Below are positions 14,313-22,704 of a DNA stretch of 64,000 nucleotides, piece after piece (the first letter of the stretch is position 1; the number at the start of each line of letters is the position of its first letter). The position numbers were made by a program, and so were the translations under genes. Below the pieces are notes generated by a model. It saw only the letters and a list, made by a program, of their open reading frames with translations. It made no database searches and had not been told where the DNA came from. The stretch is from Cellulomonas dongxiuzhuiae (GTDB lineage: Bacteria > Actinomycetota > Actinomycetes > Actinomycetales > Cellulomonadaceae), in the NCBI RefSeq assembly GCF_018623035.1, contig NZ_CP076023.1:3162001-3226000 (forward strand), given 5' to 3'.

Positions 14313-15937
14313 CGACGCGCCACGGCGCGCAGGTCGACCTGCCACCCGGCCGGCGAGTAGTCCGCGCCCACGAGGTCGGACGTCGAGACGACGACGCCCG
14401 AGTTGTACGCGAGCGGGATGTACGGCCCGTCCTCGTCGAGCACGCGCTGCCAGTCCTGCATGGCCGCGTCCTGCTCGGCGGTGTCGAGCGCTGCCCGCAC
14501 GCGGTCACCCGCGGCGACGGCCTCGGGCGTGGCCCGCTCGAGCGTCCAGCCGGTGCGCTCGGCGCTGGTCTGGCCGGGGTGGAAGTTGTTCACCAGCGAC
14601 GAGGCGACCGGGTAGTTCAGCGACTGCGGGCTGAACCGGAACGCGACCTTGCCCGCCGTCTGCGCGTCGAGGAACGACGCGATGGGCTGGGGGTCGAGCT
14701 GCACCGTGATGCCGGCCTGCGCGGCGTCGTTCTGCACCTTGGTGGCGATGGTCGCCAGGTCGACGCCCCGGTACGTCATGGCCGGGAACATCAGGGTGAC
14801 GCTCGGGTCGGCGACGCCCGAGGCCGCGAGGTGCTGCTTCGCGGCATCGAGGTCCTGCGCCTTCGACTCGGACTCCGGCAGCGCACCGGCGAACGCCGTG
14901 GGGACCATGCCCGCGGCGGGACGCGCCTCGGAGCCGAACAGCGCCGCGAGGCCCTCGTAGTCGATCGACGCGCGCAGCGCACGGACGAACTCGAGGTTCG
15001 AGGTGATCTCGCTGACCGCGGGGTCCTGGTGCAGCGTGAGGAAGTAGAACGTGTCCTGCGTGCTGGAGACCTGCAGCTCGTCGCCGAGGTCCTCGAGCAT
15101 GCGGCCCGACAGGTCGAGCGCGACGAAGTCGCGGCCCGCGCGCTCGACGCTCATCTTCTGGTTCTGCGCCTCGACGTTCTGGATGACGATGCGCTCGTAC
15201 GCCGGCGCCTCGCCCCAGTACTCGGGGTTGGCCGTCAGGACGATCTCGGACGCCGGGTCGAACGCGTCGAGCACGTACGGGCCCGAGCCGATCGACTCGC
15301 CGTCCATGAAGGACGTCGCGGAGTCGGACTCGGCGGCGTCGGCCGCGTCCGTCGCGCCGTTGGCACGTGCCGTCTCGGCGTTGACGATGCTCGTGGCGGG
15401 CATCGCCAGGATCGTGGGGACGTTCGGGTTCGGCGTCTCGGTGGTGACGACGACGACGCCGTCCTGCGGCGACGAGGCGCTGAAGCCCTGGACCGTCACG
15501 GACGGGCTGCCCTTGAGGTTGACCAGGCGGTTGAGGCTGAACACGACGTCGTCGGCCGTGAGCTCGGAGCCGTCGGAGAAGACGACGTCGTCGCGCAGCG
15601 TGAACGTGAACTCGGTCGCGTCGTCGTTGGACTCCCAGCTCTCCGCCAGCAGCGGCTGCGGGTCCGAGACGTCGGAGCCCTCGAAGGTCACGAGGGTGTC
15701 GTACATGGCGTGCACGGCCATCGCGCCCGTCGCCTCGTACACCTGGGCGGGGTCGAGGTTCTTGACGACGAACGAGTTCGCCACCGTGAGGGTGCCGCCG
15801 GTCGCGGGCCCGTCGGTGCTGTCACCGGCCGCGCCACCGGCGCCGCCGGCGGACCCGGCGGTGCACCCGGCGAGCGTCAGGGCCGCCACGGCGGCCAGCG
15901 CGAGGTGCGCGCGACCTCGGGGGGTGTGTCGCTGCAT
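14309..15937 (-). CDS. Peptide ABC transporter substrate-binding lipoprotein (family 5 SBP)
   Basis: 542-residue exported lipoprotein, first gene of the minus operon. Signal peptide with lipobox LTLAGC gives lipidation at about Cys25, followed by a Gly/Ser-rich tether. The family 5 (DppA/OppA) layout includes LDPAQVYEATG, PQPLLAESWESNDDATEFTF and LRDDVVFSDGSELTADDVVF. Binding specificity cannot be read from the sequence. The genomic setting suggests a short peptide or opine-like conjugate. A divergent regulatory region of 179 bases separates it from the XRE-cupin regulator. Confidence 0.92.
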   Translation of the reverse strand: MQRHTPRGRAHLALAAVAALTLAGCTAGSAGGAGGAAGDSTDGPATGGTLTVANSFVVKNLDPAQVYEATGAMAVHAMYDTLVTFEGSDVSDPQPLLAESWESNDDATEFTFTLRDDVVFSDGSELTADDVVFSLNRLVNLKGSPSVTVQGFSASSPQDGVVVVTTETPNPNVPTILAMPATSIVNAETARANGATDAADAAESDSATSFMDGESIGSGPYVLDAFDPASEIVLTANPEYWGEAPAYERIVIQNVEAQNQKMSVERAGRDFVALDLSGRMLEDLGDELQVSSTQDTFYFLTLHQDPAVSEITSNLEFVRALRASIDYEGLAALFGSEARPAAGMVPTAFAGALPESESKAQDLDAAKQHLAASGVADPSVTLMFPAMTYRGVDLATIATKVQNDAAQAGITVQLDPQPIASFLDAQTAGKVAFRFSPQSLNYPVASSLVNNFHPGQTSAERTGWTLERATPEAVAAGDRVRAALDTAEQDAAMQDWQRVLDEDGPYIPLAYNSGVVVSTSDLVGADYSPAGWQVDLRAVARR

Positions 15938-16060
15938 GCTTCTCCGTCCGTGCCGGGTCCCGCGGCGCTGTGGGACCGGCCCTGTGTGTCGGTGGCGTGG
16001 GGGGGACGCCGTGTGCGGCTGATGACACCACAGGCGCGCGCCGGACGTACAGTCTGATCA

Positions 16061-16087
16061 AACGTGTTCACCAAGACGAAACACATT
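16061..16087. promoter_or_regulatory. Inverted repeat in the divergent promoter region; candidate operator
   Basis: AACGTGTT (16061-16068) and AACACATT (16080-16087) are inverted with one mismatch and an 11-base spacer. They lie in the 179-base gap between the binding-protein gene (minus) and the XRE-cupin regulator (plus), 30 bases before the latter. The position suits control of both divergent operons by that regulator. Support is positional only. Confidence 0.35.
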
Positions 16088-16116
16088 CGCGTGATTCGCA
16101 CCGGTTCGGAGGCCAC

Positions 16117-16653
16117 ATGCTGGGACACCGCCTACGCGCGCTCCGCCACCAGCACGCCCTGACGCTGCGGCAGGTCGCGGACGCGACCGGGCTGTCGACC
16201 GCCCTCCTCAGCCAGATCGAGAACGGCCGCACCGACCCGAGCGTCACGACCCTGCGCAAGCTCGCCCAGGTGTTCGAGGCCGACATGGCCACCCTCTTCC
16301 GCGACCCCGACGCCCCCGCCGTGCACGTCTCGCGCCCCGGCGAGCGGTTCCGCATGGCCGCACCGGCCGGCCTCATCACCTACGAGCGGATCACCCCGGG
16401 CCGCGGCGACTTCGAGGTGCTGCGCGCGCAGCTCGCGCCCGGTGACGTCAGCTCCGAGCACGCCTGGGGCCACGAGTCGACCGAGTGCGTCTACGTGCTC
16501 GACGGCGCGATCACCGTGACCGTCGGCGACACGCAGCACGCACTGCAGGCGGGCGAGGCCATCACGTTCGACTCCCGCCAGCCGCACCGGTACGCCAACG
16601 AGTCCGACGCGCCGGCCGCCTTCCTGCTGACGGTCTCCCCACCCACCCCCTGA
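16117..16653 (+). CDS. XRE family regulator with C-terminal cupin sensor domain
   Basis: 178-residue regulator. Residues 1-60 form a helix-turn-helix (LRQVADATGLSTALLSQIEN, TDPSVTTLRKLAQVFE). Residues ~95-175 form a cupin domain with PGDVSSEHAWGHESTECVYV and the second motif FDSRQPHRYANE. This architecture (as in SutR- and PuuR-type regulators) usually senses a small amino-acid-derived ligand. ATG at 16117 follows a GGAGG site. It heads the plus-strand catabolic genes and faces the transporter operon, so it is the likely local regulator of both. Confidence 0.88.
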   Translation: MLGHRLRALRHQHALTLRQVADATGLSTALLSQIENGRTDPSVTTLRKLAQVFEADMATLFRDPDAPAVHVSRPGERFRMAAPAGLITYERITPGRGDFEVLRAQLAPGDVSSEHAWGHESTECVYVLDGAITVTVGDTQHALQAGEAITFDSRQPHRYANESDAPAAFLLTVSPPTP

Positions 16654-16690
16654 CACCGCGCGCCACCCCGCGCCGCCCTCCTGGAGCACC

Positions 16691-17623
16691 ATGGACCGCC
16701 ACGACGTCGACTGGCACGGGTACCTCCCCGCCGTCACCACCCCGTTCGACCGCGACGGCGCGCTCGACCTGGACGCCCTCGGCGCGCAGCTCGAGTGGCT
16801 CGTCGGGCAGGGCATGCACGGCGTCGTGCTGGCCGGCACCACGGGTGAGTGGTTCTCGATGTCCGCCGACGAGCGCGCCACGCTGTTCCGCGAGGGCGCC
16901 CGCGCCGTCGACGGACGCATCACCGTGCTGGGCGGGTGCAACGCCTACACGGCCGCCGAGTCGGTGCAGCACGCGCGGGCCGCGCAGGCCGCCGGCCTCG
17001 ACGGCGTGCTCGTGACCCCGCCGCCGTACGTCGTGCCGACGGACCGCGAGGTGCTGGCCTTCTACGGCGACGTGGCCGCGGGCAGCGACATGCCGCTGTG
17101 CGTCTACAACTGGCCGCGCGGCTGCGTCGTCGACCTGGGCACCGAGCTGCTCGCGCGGATCGCGGAGATCGACACGGTCGTCGCGGTGAAGAACTCCACC
17201 GGTGACGCCGCCGCGTTCTGGCGCGGCCTGTACGCGCTCGAGGACCGCGTCCGCTACTTCGGCGTGCCGACCAGCCCGCTGGGCGCCGACCTGGCCGGGC
17301 TCGGGCACGGTGACGGGCTCATGGGCTCGGGCGGGGTCCTCGGCGCCGACCACCCCGACTTCTGGCGGGCCGTCGCCGCGGGCGACCGCCGGCGCGCCGT
17401 CGCGCTGGGTGCGCGCGACCGCGTCGTCATGGAGCGGTGGTTCACGCCCGACTACGGCGCCCGCTTCGGCAGCTCGCAGGCGATCATGAAGACCGCGCTG
17501 CGGCTGCGCGGCGTGCCCGCCGGGTACGTGCGCCGCCCCCTGCTGGAGCTCACGGACGACGAGGTCGCGGTCGTGGCCGCCACGCTGCACGACCTCGGCA
17601 TCGAGACCGTCGACCCCGCATGA
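16691..17623 (+). CDS. Dihydrodipicolinate synthase (DapA)-family lyase/deaminase
   Basis: 310-residue TIM-barrel Schiff-base enzyme. The catalytic Lys is Lys167 in VVAVKNSTG; the barrel Tyr is Tyr139 in CVYNWPRG; the substrate-carboxylate loop is LAGTTGEWF (GTTGE). The family covers dihydrodipicolinate synthase, N-acetylneuraminate lyase, 2-keto-3-deoxy-sugar-acid aldolases and pyrroline-4-hydroxy-2-carboxylate deaminase. Being followed directly by a three-subunit FAD/[2Fe-2S] dehydrogenase, as in bacterial hydroxyproline clusters, makes the last activity (yielding 2-oxoglutarate semialdehyde) an attractive possibility, but a biosynthetic DapA is unlikely. Not proven by residues seen. Confidence 0.82.
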   Translation: MDRHDVDWHGYLPAVTTPFDRDGALDLDALGAQLEWLVGQGMHGVVLAGTTGEWFSMSADERATLFREGARAVDGRITVLGGCNAYTAAESVQHARAAQAAGLDGVLVTPPPYVVPTDREVLAFYGDVAAGSDMPLCVYNWPRGCVVDLGTELLARIAEIDTVVAVKNSTGDAAAFWRGLYALEDRVRYFGVPTSPLGADLAGLGHGDGLMGSGGVLGADHPDFWRAVAAGDRRRAVALGARDRVVMERWFTPDYGARFGSSQAIMKTALRLRGVPAGYVRRPLLELTDDEVAVVAATLHDLGIETVDPA

Positions 17624-18819
17624 CGGGGCAGCGCGACGTCGTCGTCGTGGGCGGCGGCCTGCTCGGCTGCGCGACGGCCCACCTGCTGGCGCGCGAGGGC
17701 GCCGCCGTCACGCTGCTCGAGCGCGACCAGGTCAACCGGCACGCGTCCGGCCAGAACGCCGGCAGCCTGCACTTCCAGCTCGAGTACCGCATGGTCGAGC
17801 GGGGCCTGGAGGCCGCGCGCACGGCCGCCGCGGCGATGCCCCTGCACCTGGACGCGTCGGCCCGGTGGGACGCCCTCGTCACCGAGCTGGGGCCCGACCT
17901 GGGTCCCGAGCTGGGCGTCGCACGCCACGGCGGCCTCATGCTCGCCGACGACGCCGCGACCGCGCGCCTGCTCGAGGCCAAGGCCCGCATCGAGCGCGAG
18001 CGCGGCCTCGACGTCCACGTGCTCGACGGCGCCCAGGTGCGCGAGCTCGCGCCGTACCTGTCCTCCACCGTCGTCGCCGCGGCCTACTGCCCCAGCGAGG
18101 GCCGGGCCAACGCGCGCACCGCCGCGCCGGCGCTCGCACGCGCCGCGGTCGCGCACGGCGCCGACCTGCGCACGCGCACCGAGGTGACGTCCCTGCGCCG
18201 CGACGGGGCCGCGTGGGTGGTCGGCACCCGCACGCAGGACCCCGACGGCACGCACGACGACGAGCTGCGGGCCGACGCGGTCGTCCTGGCGGCGGGCGTG
18301 TGGACGCGCACGCTGGCCGCGATGCTCGACGTCGACCTGCCCATCACGGTGCTCGCGCTCATGATGAGCGTCACGCAGCGCACCACGCCCTTCCTGCCGC
18401 ACCTGGTGCAGCACGCCGGCACGCGGCTGTCGCTCAAGCAGACCGCCGACGGCAACGTGCTCGTCGGCGGCGGGTGGCCGGCGCACCTGGTGCGCGCACC
18501 CGACGGCACCCCGGTGCACGGCGCGCGCGGCGAGGTCGTGCCGGCGTCGCTCGCGGGCAACGCGCGGGCCGCCGTGCGCGCGGTGCCGCGGCTCGGCGAG
18601 CTGCAGACGCTGCGCACGTGGGTGGGCGCGACGACCGTGGGGCCCGACCAGCTGCCCGTCGTCGGGCCGGTGCCCGGTGCACCCGGCGCGTTCGTCGCGA
18701 CCGGGGGCTCGGCCTTCACCCTCGGCCCCAGCTTCGCGCGCGTGCTCGGCGACCTCGTGCAGGGCCGCACGCCGGCGGTCGACGTGCAGCCGTACGACCC
18801 GCGGCGGTGGGCCGCGTGA
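17620..18819 (+). CDS. FAD-dependent amino-acid oxidase/dehydrogenase, DAO family (catalytic subunit)
   Basis: 399-residue FAD enzyme of the DAO (glycine/D-amino-acid/sarcosine oxidase) family. N-terminal dinucleotide fold DVVVVGGGLLGCATAHLLAR, then GASVTLLE-type strand (AAVTLLERDQ). A flavin-contacting stretch HASGQNAGSLH and C-terminal VATGGSAFTLGPSFARVLGD complete the fold. The ATG overlaps the lyase stop and the GTG of the next gene overlaps its stop. Together with the next two genes it matches the multi-subunit D-hydroxyproline dehydrogenase, opine oxidase or HCN-synthase type, which pass electrons to the respiratory chain. Confidence 0.87.
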   Translation: MTGQRDVVVVGGGLLGCATAHLLAREGAAVTLLERDQVNRHASGQNAGSLHFQLEYRMVERGLEAARTAAAAMPLHLDASARWDALVTELGPDLGPELGVARHGGLMLADDAATARLLEAKARIERERGLDVHVLDGAQVRELAPYLSSTVVAAAYCPSEGRANARTAAPALARAAVAHGADLRTRTEVTSLRRDGAAWVVGTRTQDPDGTHDDELRADAVVLAAGVWTRTLAAMLDVDLPITVLALMMSVTQRTTPFLPHLVQHAGTRLSLKQTADGNVLVGGGWPAHLVRAPDGTPVHGARGEVVPASLAGNARAAVRAVPRLGELQTLRTWVGATTVGPDQLPVVGPVPGAPGAFVATGGSAFTLGPSFARVLGDLVQGRTPAVDVQPYDPRRWAA

Positions 18820-19142
18820 GCGGGCCGGTGGACGGCGGCGCACGCGCCGGACGCGTCGCCGGAGCACGGGGTGCGGGATTCACGCTGCGCGTCGACGGCC
18901 ACGACGTGGCCGCATACGACGGCGAGAGCATCGCCGCGGCACTCCTCGCGGGAGGCGTCGAGGCGTTCCGGACGACGGCCGACGGCACCCCCCGCGCCCC
19001 GTTCTGCCACATGGGCACGTGCTTCGAGTGCGTCGTGCGGGTCGGCGGCCGCTCGGTGCGGGCCTGCCTGACCCCCGCGACGCCCGGTGACGACATCGGC
19101 TGGCTCGACGAGCGCGACCCCGACGAGCGGAGGGCCGGATGA
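18816..19142 (+). CDS. [2Fe-2S] small subunit of the amino-acid dehydrogenase
   Basis: 108-residue ferredoxin-like subunit. The cluster motif FCHMGTCFECVVRVGG with a later RACLT gives Cys-x4-Cys-x2-Cys-x11-Cys, as in the small subunits of opine oxidase, HcnA and hydroxyproline dehydrogenase. GTG start at 18816 overlaps the preceding stop (GTGA). A ~20-residue Gly/Ala-rich N-terminus precedes the fold. It would relay electrons between the two flavin subunits. Confidence 0.87.
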   Translation: MSGPVDGGARAGRVAGARGAGFTLRVDGHDVAAYDGESIAAALLAGGVEAFRTTADGTPRAPFCHMGTCFECVVRVGGRSVRACLTPATPGDDIGWLDERDPDERRAG

Positions 19143-20719
19143 CCGCGGACGTGCACGACCTCGTCGTGGTCGGTGCCGGCCCGGCCGGGCTCGCGGCCGC
19201 GCTCGCCGCCCGGGCCCACGGGCTCGACGTGGTCGTCGTCGACGAGCAGCCGCAGCCGGGTGGGCAGATCTTCCGCCGGCCGTCCGGCGGGCTGGCCGCC
19301 GCGGGCCACCGCTGGCCCGCGGGCTACCCGTGGGGACCCGACCTGCTCGCGCGGGCGACCGCGTCGGACGTCGCCTGGCGCCCGCGCACCACCGCGCTGG
19401 GCGTGCTGCGCGGCGAGGCCGGCACGCCGCTGCGGCTCGCCGTCAGCGGCCCCGACGGCCCGGACGCGCTGGCGACGCACCGCCTGCTGGTCGCGACGGG
19501 CGCCTACGACATGCCCGTCGCGCTGCCCGGGTGGACGCTGCCCGGCGTCGTGACCGCCGGTGCCGCGCAGGGCCTGCTGAAGTCGCAGCGCGTGCTCGTC
19601 GGCCACCGTCCCGTGCTCGTCGGGGCGCACCCCCTGCTGCTGCTGGTCGCCGACCAGCTCGTCGCGGCCGGTGCGCACGTCGCCGAGGTCGTGCTGGCCC
19701 GCGGCGTGCCCGGGCCGGCGGAGGCCGTGCGCGCGCTGCCGGCCGCGCCGGGGCACGTCGGGCTGCTGACCGCGAGCGCCGCGGCCGTCGGGCGGCTGCT
19801 GCGCGCGGGCGTGCGCATCCGCACGCGCACGCTGCCGACGCGCGTGCTCGGCGAGGACCGTGTGGAGGGCGTCGAGCTGCGGCGCGTCGACAGCGCCTGG
19901 CGACCCGTCGGCCCGGCCCGGACGGTGGCCGCGGACGCCGTCGTGCTGGGCTTCGGGTTCCACGCGTCCACCGAGCTCGCGCGGCAGGCCGGCTGCGTGA
20001 CGCGCTGGGACGGCGCCGGCGGTGGCTGGGTCGTGACGCACGACGGCGAGCAGCGCACGAGCGTGCCCGACGTGCTCGTGGCGGGCGAGCCCGCGGGCGT
20101 CCGGGGCGCCGACCAGGCCCGCGCCGAGGGGCACCTCGCGGGCCTCGTCGCCGCGCGCGACCTGGGCGCCACCGTCACCGCGCGCGACCTCGACCGGGCG
20201 CACCGTGCGGTCGCGCGCGCCCGCCGCTTCTCCGACGTCGTGCAGCGCGTGTTCTCCCCCGACCTCGCCGGGCTCACCGCGCTGGCCACCCCCGGGACGC
20301 TCGTGTGCCGCTGCGAGTCCGTGACGCGCGCGACCGTCGAGCGCACGCTCGCGGCGAACCCGCACGTGTCCACGGCCAACGCCGTCAAGCTCGAGTGCCG
20401 CACCGGCATGGGCACGTGCCAGGGCCGGTACTGCGAGGCGACGGTGGGCGCGCTCGTCGCGCGCGGCACCGGACGTCCCATGGACCAGGTCGGCCCCTTC
20501 ACCGCCCACCTGCCCGTCAAGCCGGTCCCGCTGGCCGAGCTGGCCGCGCTGGGCGAGCTCGCCGCCGCGCCGTGCGACGCCGTGCCCGGGCCCGCACCGT
20601 CCGCGCCCGCACCGTCCGTGCCGGCACCGCTCGCACCCGTGCCGCTCACCCACCCGACCTGGCCACTCCCTGCAGCGCACGCCCACGTGCCCGAGGATGG
20701 AGGCGTCCCACGGTCCTGA
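19139..20719 (+). CDS. NAD(P)/FAD-dependent oxidoreductase with BFD-like [2Fe-2S] domain (large subunit)
   Basis: 526-residue flavoprotein. N-terminal FAD fold HDLVVVGAGPAGLAAALAA, a second nucleotide fold near the middle (VLVGHRPVLVGAHPLLLLVA), and a C-terminal BFD-like domain. The cluster ligands are CRCES (Cys-x-Cys) and CRTGMGTCQGRYC, a typical Cys-x-Cys/Cys-x(n)-Cys-x4-Cys set. This is the OoxA/HcnB/LhpF-type partner. Beyond residue ~480 is a Pro/Ala-rich tail with no homology expected in the family. It overlaps the preceding gene by ATGA. Confidence 0.87.
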   Translation: MTADVHDLVVVGAGPAGLAAALAARAHGLDVVVVDEQPQPGGQIFRRPSGGLAAAGHRWPAGYPWGPDLLARATASDVAWRPRTTALGVLRGEAGTPLRLAVSGPDGPDALATHRLLVATGAYDMPVALPGWTLPGVVTAGAAQGLLKSQRVLVGHRPVLVGAHPLLLLVADQLVAAGAHVAEVVLARGVPGPAEAVRALPAAPGHVGLLTASAAAVGRLLRAGVRIRTRTLPTRVLGEDRVEGVELRRVDSAWRPVGPARTVAADAVVLGFGFHASTELARQAGCVTRWDGAGGGWVVTHDGEQRTSVPDVLVAGEPAGVRGADQARAEGHLAGLVAARDLGATVTARDLDRAHRAVARARRFSDVVQRVFSPDLAGLTALATPGTLVCRCESVTRATVERTLAANPHVSTANAVKLECRTGMGTCQGRYCEATVGALVARGTGRPMDQVGPFTAHLPVKPVPLAELAALGELAAAPCDAVPGPAPSAPAPSVPAPLAPVPLTHPTWPLPAAHAHVPEDGGVPRS

Positions 20720-20733
20720 CGGAAGGAACCGCC

Positions 20734-21144
20734 GTGCCGAAGCCTCCTCTGCCCCCCGCCGTCGCCGAGCTGTTCGCCCGCCCCAACCCGGCGGTCATGG
20801 CGACCGTCCACCCCGACGGCCACCCCGTGACCGTCGCCACCTGGTACCTGCTCGAGGACGACGGCCGCGTGCTGCTCAACCTCGACGCGGGCCGCGCACG
20901 TCTCGAGCACCTGCGCCGCAACCCCCACGTCGCCCTGACCGCCCTGTCGCAGGAGAGCTGGTACACGCACGTGAGCGTGCAGGGCCGGGTCGTCGAGATC
21001 GTCGACGACGTCGACCTGGTCGACATCGACCGCCTCTCGACGCACTACGGCGGCAACCCGTACCCCGTGCGCGACCGTCCGCGCGTCAGCGTGCGGTTCG
21101 CGATCGACCACTGGCACGGCTGGGGCGCGGCGAAGCAGGACTGA
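20734..21144 (+). CDS. PPOX-class F420-dependent oxidoreductase
   Basis: 136-residue split-barrel flavin/F420 enzyme. GTG start at 20734 follows GGAAGGAACC. Features are LFARPNPAVMATVHPDGHPV, VLLNLDAGRARLEHLRRNPH and the C-terminal basic/Trp motif HWHGW. It resembles TIGR03618-type F420-dependent proteins. The gene begins 14 bases after the dehydrogenase large subunit, so it may be cotranscribed, though it can also be an unrelated passenger. Confidence 0.8.
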   Translation: MPKPPLPPAVAELFARPNPAVMATVHPDGHPVTVATWYLLEDDGRVLLNLDAGRARLEHLRRNPHVALTALSQESWYTHVSVQGRVVEIVDDVDLVDIDRLSTHYGGNPYPVRDRPRVSVRFAIDHWHGWGAAKQD

Positions 21145-21317
21145 CCCCGCCCGGCACACGGCCCGGCTCACCACGCCGCAGTACGCACGGAGCTCGTCGT
21201 CGCGCGTGCACCCTGCCGGACCGCCACACGGTCCCGGCCGGCGGCCGCCTACCGGGACGCGGGCGGACGGCGGCCCGGCCGTCCGCCGGTCCGCACCGCG
21301 TGCGGCACCATGTGCCC

Positions 21318-21878
21318 ATGACACCGCCCTTCGGTCGCTCGCTCGTGCGCACCACCCGGCTGTGGGTGTGGGTCGCCGCCGCGGGTACCGTGCTCCTCCT
21401 GGTGATGGGCGCCCTGCTGGTGACGGGGCGGTCGCCCGCCCGCGCGCGCCCGCTCGTCACGGTGGAGACGACGTACGCACCCGGTCAGGCGATCCCCGTG
21501 AGCTCCGTGAAGCCCGTCGTCGTGCTCGCGCAGCCCCTCGACGCCGACACCGCGCAGGTGACGTGCACCGAGGAGCGCCACAGCCAGAGCCGGGAGGAGC
21601 CGCGCGTGCTGGACGTGGGCCCCGAGACGTACCCCGAGCTGACGACCGTGCGCGACACGGACTCCGGCGAGGACTGGGCGTTCGTCGTCGCGACGGGTGA
21701 CGAGCGGCTGCTCTCCTCCGTCGTGTGCGAGGGCGGCGGCGTCGAGCGGTTCACGACCATGCGGGCGCACGACCCGGCGTCCGACCGCGGCTTCGGCACG
21801 AAGCTGCTGCTGGTGGCGCCGCTGCTGGCCCTCACGTCCTGGATCGCGCACCGCGTGACGCGCCGGCGGGAGGCGTGA
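21318..21878 (+). CDS. Membrane protein of unknown function
   Basis: 186-residue protein with an N-terminal membrane segment (about residues 15-37), a ~115-residue extracytoplasmic domain with two cysteines (in VTCTEE and VVCEGG) and a C-terminal membrane segment (LLLVAPLLALTSWIA) ending in a basic tail. No family recognised. The ATG at 21318 is the first with a sensible signal-anchor. Its 3' end overlaps the convergent gene by 47 bases. Confidence 0.55.
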   Translation: MTPPFGRSLVRTTRLWVWVAAAGTVLLLVMGALLVTGRSPARARPLVTVETTYAPGQAIPVSSVKPVVVLAQPLDADTAQVTCTEERHSQSREEPRVLDVGPETYPELTTVRDTDSGEDWAFVVATGDERLLSSVVCEGGGVERFTTMRAHDPASDRGFGTKLLLVAPLLALTSWIAHRVTRRREA

Positions 21879-22458
21879 CCGCGGCCCGCGCGCGGCCAGC
21901 CGTCAGCCACAGCCCGGCGACCGCCGAGCCGAGCCCGCCGGCGACGAGGTCCCCGACGGTGTCCTCGTAGCCGACGTAGATCTCGGGGTCGATGTACGCG
22001 TTGCCGAGGTACTCCCCCACCTCCCACGCGACGCTCAGCGCGAGCCCCAGGCCGACGGTCACGACGACGACCCCGGCACGCTCGGCGCGCGACGTCACGC
22101 GCCGCGGCGCCACGACGACGCCCGTCCGCCGCGCGAGCAGCAGGTAGGCGACGGCCGCGACGAGCCCCGTGACCACCAGGTGCATGACGACGTCGAGCCA
22201 CGCGACCGCCTGGTAGAGGTCCAGCGCGCCGCACCACGCCGCCGCGAGCAGGCCGATCCCGTAGGCGGCGTCGAGCCCGCGCGGCGCCCCGGCCGCGAGC
22301 GGGACGACCAGCCCCGCGAGCACCAGCGCGAACAGCGCCGTGTCGACCGGCCCGCGCACCAGCGCGACGAGCAGGCACACCACGCCGACGACGCGCACGG
22401 CACCGCCGGGTCCCGTGACCAGGCCGCGCAGCGACGGCGCGGTCGTGGTGTACGCCAT
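21832..22458 (-). CDS. YjdF/DUF2238-like integral membrane protein
   Basis: 208-residue protein with about six hydrophobic segments. The C-terminal SVAWEVGEYLGN, then YVGYEDTVGDLVAGGLGSA resembles the acidic WE-E...D-DL pattern of DUF2238/YjdF proteins. ATG at 22458 was chosen as the first start giving a normal N-terminus. Function unknown. Its 3' end overlaps the convergent gene at 21318-21878. Confidence 0.65.
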   Translation of the reverse strand: MAYTTTAPSLRGLVTGPGGAVRVVGVVCLLVALVRGPVDTALFALVLAGLVVPLAAGAPRGLDAAYGIGLLAAAWCGALDLYQAVAWLDVVMHLVVTGLVAAVAYLLLARRTGVVVAPRRVTSRAERAGVVVVTVGLGLALSVAWEVGEYLGNAYIDPEIYVGYEDTVGDLVAGGLGSAVAGLWLTAGRARAAVTPPAGASRGARSRT

Positions 22459-22704
22459 GCCGCACCTCCGGTCGGGCCGGAGCGTCCGCCCTGCCGCGAC
22501 GGTACGTCCGCGCGGGACCGCCCGCACGGTGAGGTGCGCCGCGGCACGACGGCGCCCGCGCAAGGACCTCACAGGTGCGCGCCGCGCGGTGAGCGGACAC
22601 CGCAACCGGACGGGCACGTGCGGCGCACCGGCCCGTAACCGACGGCTCCTAGCGTCGGCTCCCGGTCGCGTCCGCGGCCGCTCGACCGTCACCGGGGGCC
22701 ACCG

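Noticed and set aside
16691..17623. Biosynthetic dihydrodipicolinate synthase (dapA)
   Set aside because: The fold is right, but the setting among catabolic oxidoreductases and a local regulator, away from lysine genes, fits a catabolic family member better.
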